The notes under the pieces: model-generated
What the model saw: only the letters and a program-made list of their open reading frames with translations
Databases searched by the model: none
Told to the model about the DNA's origin: nothing
Assembly: GCA_017959625.1 (NCBI GenBank)
Contig: JAGDAG010000252.1
Coordinates: 1 to 10,266 of the forward strand
Length of the DNA stretch: 10,266 bases
Origin: Abditibacteriota bacterium
GTDB lineage: Bacteria > Armatimonadota > UBA5829
Direction of reading: 5' to 3'
Part shown: in pieces, positions 7,180-10,266 of the stretch
Numbering within the stretch: position 1 is the stretch's first letter
Layout: the number at the start of each line of letters is the position of its first letter
Position numbers and translations under genes: made by a program

Positions 7180-10100
7180 TCAGTTTTCGATCTCCACCAG
7201 CGCCTTCCCTTTTTTCTCCCAGGGGATGAAGGCGGTCTCCGCGCCGTCAACGGCCGTCCGGGCTTTGCCGGTCTTTTTGTAGCGGAGGCAAAGGGTCATA
7301 TCCCGGGCGGGGATATCCAGGGAAGCGCGGGTGCAGAGGGTCTGCTCCGCGGGCCTGATATACACGCCTTTTTCATCGAACCACACTCCGAACACGCCGG
7401 CCAGCACCGCTCTCACAAAGCCCGTGGCCGACCAGGTCTGCCGGGGGACGCTGCGCCAGGTGGCTTTGTCCGTATCCGGCTCCTGCATACCTCCGTAGGG
7501 CTCTCCGGTGAGGGGGTGATATATCTCGTAAAAGCCGTCATGCCTCGTTGCCATTTCGGCGAGAAGCCGGGCCTCTCTGCTGAAAACGTCTCCCCTGCCC
7601 GCCTTTGCCGCCGCTTCCGCCACGAACATGGAACAGAAGGGCCACACGGTGCCGCAATGGCGGCCGAAGGTGTCCGGGTCCGGCTTATACCTGCCGAAGG
7701 CCGGCTCCACGCAGGCCACGCCCCACGGGGTGGAAACCAGATTATCAAATATCCTGCCGGCTTCGTTTTCCGGCAGCATATCCGCCAGCACGAGAAAAGC
7801 GATGCCCAGGGCTTCCTGGCGCTCGCAGTTCCCCATGTGGTCCCTGAGATAATCGAAGGAGCCCGTCTTTTCGTTGCGGAAGGCCTTCACCACCGACTTC
7901 TTCAGTTCCTCCGCATATCCCAGCCACTTCTCCTTTTCCCCGGCGCCCAGGATATCCGACATTTTTGCCGCCAGGACGTAGGCTTCGTAATAAACGCAGT
8001 TGGTGGAAAGGCAGGCCATGGGGTCGCCGGAAGCCGTGCCCTTAAAGGCGAATTCCGGGTTCCTTTTCGCCCAAAAGGCTATGCCCGGGTTTTTGCCTTC
8101 CTTTTCCCTGTAGTGGTCGGGATACGCGCTGATGCCGTCGGCGTAAACGCCCCCGCCCATAAAGAGGCCCCATTCCGGATTGAATTCCAGTTTTCTGTAG
8201 GCTTCCAGGGTCCTTTTCACTACGGGATACCCCTCCCGGAGGAGCGATACGTCTCCCGTATAAAGATAGCAGTACCAGAGGCCCAGGGTCCAGATGATGC
8301 AGTCCCAGTAGTTGCCGGAGCATTCCGGCCTTTCTATGGAATCCGTCAGCACTCTGCCGTCGTCGTCGGTCTCCGTCATGGAAAAGAGGTTGTTCCTCAC
8401 GACGGAGGGATACAGATACCCCGCGTTCCTGGTATTTATGGCTGTATCCCTCGTCCAGGGCGTGGGATAGTCGAACCCGGCGCACAGGCAGGCGTCAAAG
8501 CCCTTATACGGCCGGATATTGCACCATATATCGTTGAGGGCGATGTCAAAGGCCTTGTCCAGCGTCCCGTTGTCGCTTTTCAGGCTGTCCGTAAACTGCC
8601 TGAGGCCCGGGGTTTTCAGAACGCCCTGCCCGGCAAGAAATTCCAGCCCCCTGTCGAAGCCGGGCATCAGGGTGGTGTCGTGGTGCCCGCCCTCTATCTC
8701 CAGATACTCGAAATCGGCCTTGCCGGCAAGCTTTTTTGCCAGCCTTTGGCTGTTGGCGACAGGGATAAGGGCGTCCCCGGTGGAGTGGGATATGAACACC
8801 GGCATTGTGAGCCTTTCGCTGTATGCCAGGGGCGAGGCCGCCTCATATTTCACCGGGTCATCGTCAAAGCCCGCCAGGATGGCGTTCAGGATATCCTGTT
8901 CCACACCGCCCGGGGCTTTCGCCGCCGCCTGCCGCAGAAACTCCGTATAGGAAGCGATATCGGAACAGGCGCAGAGGGCCGCCACACCGCCGATATCCTG
9001 CGGATATTGACAGGCGTAGCTCAGGGCGCCGGTGCCTCCCATGGAGCCGCCGATAACGGCGAATTTGCCGGTCCCGAAACGTTTTCCGAGCCACAGCAGC
9101 ATGTTGTGCATATTGGCGGCGCATTCGGGGTTCATCCAGCCGTTGCCCATGGTGTCAAAGGACACTATGCCGTATTTTCCTTTCAGGGCGGGCAGCCAGT
9201 GTTCCGCTATATCCGGCCGGGTGTAGGGCTGGTCCGCCCCGGAGCCGTGGCCGTGGAGCAAAATCACCCAATCGCTCCCCTCTTTGTCCGGCTCCCACAC
9301 CAGGGCGTAGTCCTTTACGTCGCCGCAGGCGTAGTCCAGCCTGTGGTCCGGGGCGTTGGGCAGGCCGAAGGGATCTTCATAGGGAGTATATCCGAACTCC
9401 TGCTTTCCGCAGGCTTCCTCAAGGTCCGCTTCGGCTATGCTCCGGGCCCGGATCAGGAGCTCCCGTCCCCCGGGCAGGGCCTTATATACGTCCTCAAAGG
9501 AATTGTTCATATAATAAACCTTTTTGCCTTCGCCGGTCCGGATCACCGAGGATATCACTTCGTCGAATTCTCCGTCTATGCGGCGGGCGGCAAGGCAGGC
9601 GGGATGGGGCTCGCCGGCGTTCACCAGCCTGCAGCGTCCGCTCCAGGGAGCGTTTTCCGCATACAGGCAGGCGGAAACGAGGCCTATATACAAAGGGCCG
9701 CCTTCGGGGAACACCACCGTCCAGCCCTCACCGAAATGCGAGGCAGCGGAAAGAAGGGCCTTTTCGTCAATTTCACCGGCGCCGGGAAGCGCCGCTTCGG
9801 CGTCCCTGCCCTCCTTCTTTGCCGTTTCGGCTGCATATTTCTCCGGGACGCCCGGGGTAAAGGGCCGCGGGCTCTTTCTCAGCCAGGCGCAGTTTTTGCC
9901 TTCCACGTTCACCAGAGGCAGCGTGTCATTGGAAGCGAAGAGGACCCCGCCGTTTTTCACCCAGGCTTCCAGCCTGTCCAGGGTAGCCTGCTCGTAGGTC
10001 TGGCCCGCCAGCAGGACTATGGCGGAAAAACGGTCCGCCAGGCCGTCCTCTATCATATTCTCGTCCAGCCATTCGAAGTCCTGGGCGCGCCTCAGCAGAG

Positions 10101-10266
10101 AGGAACGCCTGATGAAGTCGTATATGATGCCGGGCTTCAGGCTCAGGGAGGTATTGGGCATAAGGGCGGCGGTCTTCAGAAGAGGAGCCTGCTTCCGGAA
10201 ATACCTGTTGTATTCCGCGAATTTGATGCCCCGCACGTTGGGCAGGTCGGGAGCGTCCATAAGGTA
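7180..10266 (-). CDS. Multidomain carbohydrate-active protein: GH42-middle-like + alpha/beta hydrolase + six-hairpin glycosidase, 5' end beyond window
   Basis: The frame is open to the right edge. An ATG at 10260 exists, but the codons before it are also open and the sequence there looks like the inside of a domain, so the true start is probably outside. Numbering is from that Met. Residues about 30-115 resemble the class-I glutamine-amidotransferase-like fold found after GH42-type barrels (RFSAIVLLAGQTYEQATLDRLEAWVKNGGVLFASN), so a catalytic barrel may precede it. Residues about 325-555 are an alpha/beta hydrolase: oxyanion motif HGHGSG (336-341), nucleophile S406 in GGSMGG, D496 in STGD, and His at 526 or 527 in GGHHDT. 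Residues about 575-955 look like a six-hairpin (alpha/alpha)6 glycosidase: PWTRDTAIN (W602-D605), possible acid D653 in NYWDC, GTVWPF, and E912 in FYEIYHP. A beta-strand tail follows and the stop is at 7180. I cannot assign a GH or CE family or a substrate. A plausible role is cleaving both a glycosidic bond and an ester on a decorated glycan. Confidence 0.75.
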   Translation of the reverse strand, partial: YLMDAPDLPNVRGIKFAEYNRYFRKQAPLLKTAALMPNTSLSLKPGIIYDFIRRSSLLRRAQDFEWLDENMIEDGLADRFSAIVLLAGQTYEQATLDRLEAWVKNGGVLFASNDTLPLVNVEGKNCAWLRKSPRPFTPGVPEKYAAETAKKEGRDAEAALPGAGEIDEKALLSAASHFGEGWTVVFPEGGPLYIGLVSACLYAENAPWSGRCRLVNAGEPHPACLAARRIDGEFDEVISSVIRTGEGKKVYYMNNSFEDVYKALPGGRELLIRARSIAEADLEEACGKQEFGYTPYEDPFGLPNAPDHRLDYACGDVKDYALVWEPDKEGSDWVILLHGHGSGADQPYTRPDIAEHWLPALKGKYGIVSFDTMGNGWMNPECAANMHNMLLWLGKRFGTGKFAVIGGSMGGTGALSYACQYPQDIGGVAALCACSDIASYTEFLRQAAAKAPGGVEQDILNAILAGFDDDPVKYEAASPLAYSERLTMPVFISHSTGDALIPVANSQRLAKKLAGKADFEYLEIEGGHHDTTLMPGFDRGLEFLAGQGVLKTPGLRQFTDSLKSDNGTLDKAFDIALNDIWCNIRPYKGFDACLCAGFDYPTPWTRDTAINTRNAGYLYPSVVRNNLFSMTETDDDGRVLTDSIERPECSGNYWDCIIWTLGLWYCYLYTGDVSLLREGYPVVKRTLEAYRKLEFNPEWGLFMGGGVYADGISAYPDHYREKEGKNPGIAFWAKRNPEFAFKGTASGDPMACLSTNCVYYEAYVLAAKMSDILGAGEKEKWLGYAEELKKSVVKAFRNEKTGSFDYLRDHMGNCERQEALGIAFLVLADMLPENEAGRIFDNLVSTPWGVACVEPAFGRYKPDPDTFGRHCGTVWPFCSMFVAEAAAKAGRGDVFSREARLLAEMATRHDGFYEIYHPLTGEPYGGMQEPDTDKATWRSVPRQTWSATGFVRAVLAGVFGVWFDEKGVYIRPAEQTLCTRASLDIPARDMTLCLRYKKTGKARTAVDGAETAFIPWEKKGKALVEIEN

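Noticed and set aside
8519..9997. Plus-strand frames of 140-160 codons opposite the multidomain gene
   Set aside because: All lie opposite a continuous minus-strand frame with conserved catalytic motifs, and they lack domains and ribosome sites.

Overview
This 10.3 kb window reads as part of a Gram-negative (diderm) bacterial chromosome. It is GC-rich, and every gene I can support is on the minus strand, so the window is read from right to left. The two-membrane envelope is inferred from an LPS-export pair: an LptF/LptG-type permease and an LptD-type outer-membrane protein. Codon use is distinctive: Ile ATA and Arg AGG/AGA are common, while TTA, CTA and TCA are nearly absent. I cannot assign a phylum from sequence alone. 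No rRNA, tRNA, CRISPR array, IS element or integrase gene was seen.

Layout in transcription order. (1) 10266-7180: a very long ORF whose 5' end lies outside the window. It joins a GH42-middle/glutamine-amidotransferase-like segment, an alpha/beta-hydrolase (esterase/peptidase-like) domain with a visible Ser-Asp-His set, and a C-terminal six-hairpin (alpha/alpha)6 glycosidase-like domain. A strong hairpin terminator at 7133-7171 closes it. (2) 7071-3792: a TATAAT promoter, then an LptF/LptG permease whose stop overlaps the start of lptD (ATGA), then a PPi-type 6-phosphofructokinase that starts 9 nt after lptD. (3) 2414-2142: a small stand-alone AroQ-type chorismate mutase, with a possible promoter of its own, a GC-rich leader hairpin and a downstream terminator. 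(4) 2033 to beyond base 1: a secreted GH127-like (DUF1680) glycosidase with the Glu-x-Cys and Cys-Cys zinc/catalytic motifs, cut by the left edge.

Taken together, two large carbohydrate-active proteins flank a compact housekeeping block for LPS export, glycolysis and aromatic amino-acid synthesis. The flanking genes suggest a plant- or host-glycan degrader; GH127 enzymes typically act on beta-L-arabinofuranosides. The most unusual items are the glycosidase/esterase/glycosidase-like fusion at the right and the reversible PPi-dependent phosphofructokinase joined to the LPS-transport operon. I found no convincing evidence of a wholly new system such as a defence island or mobile element.
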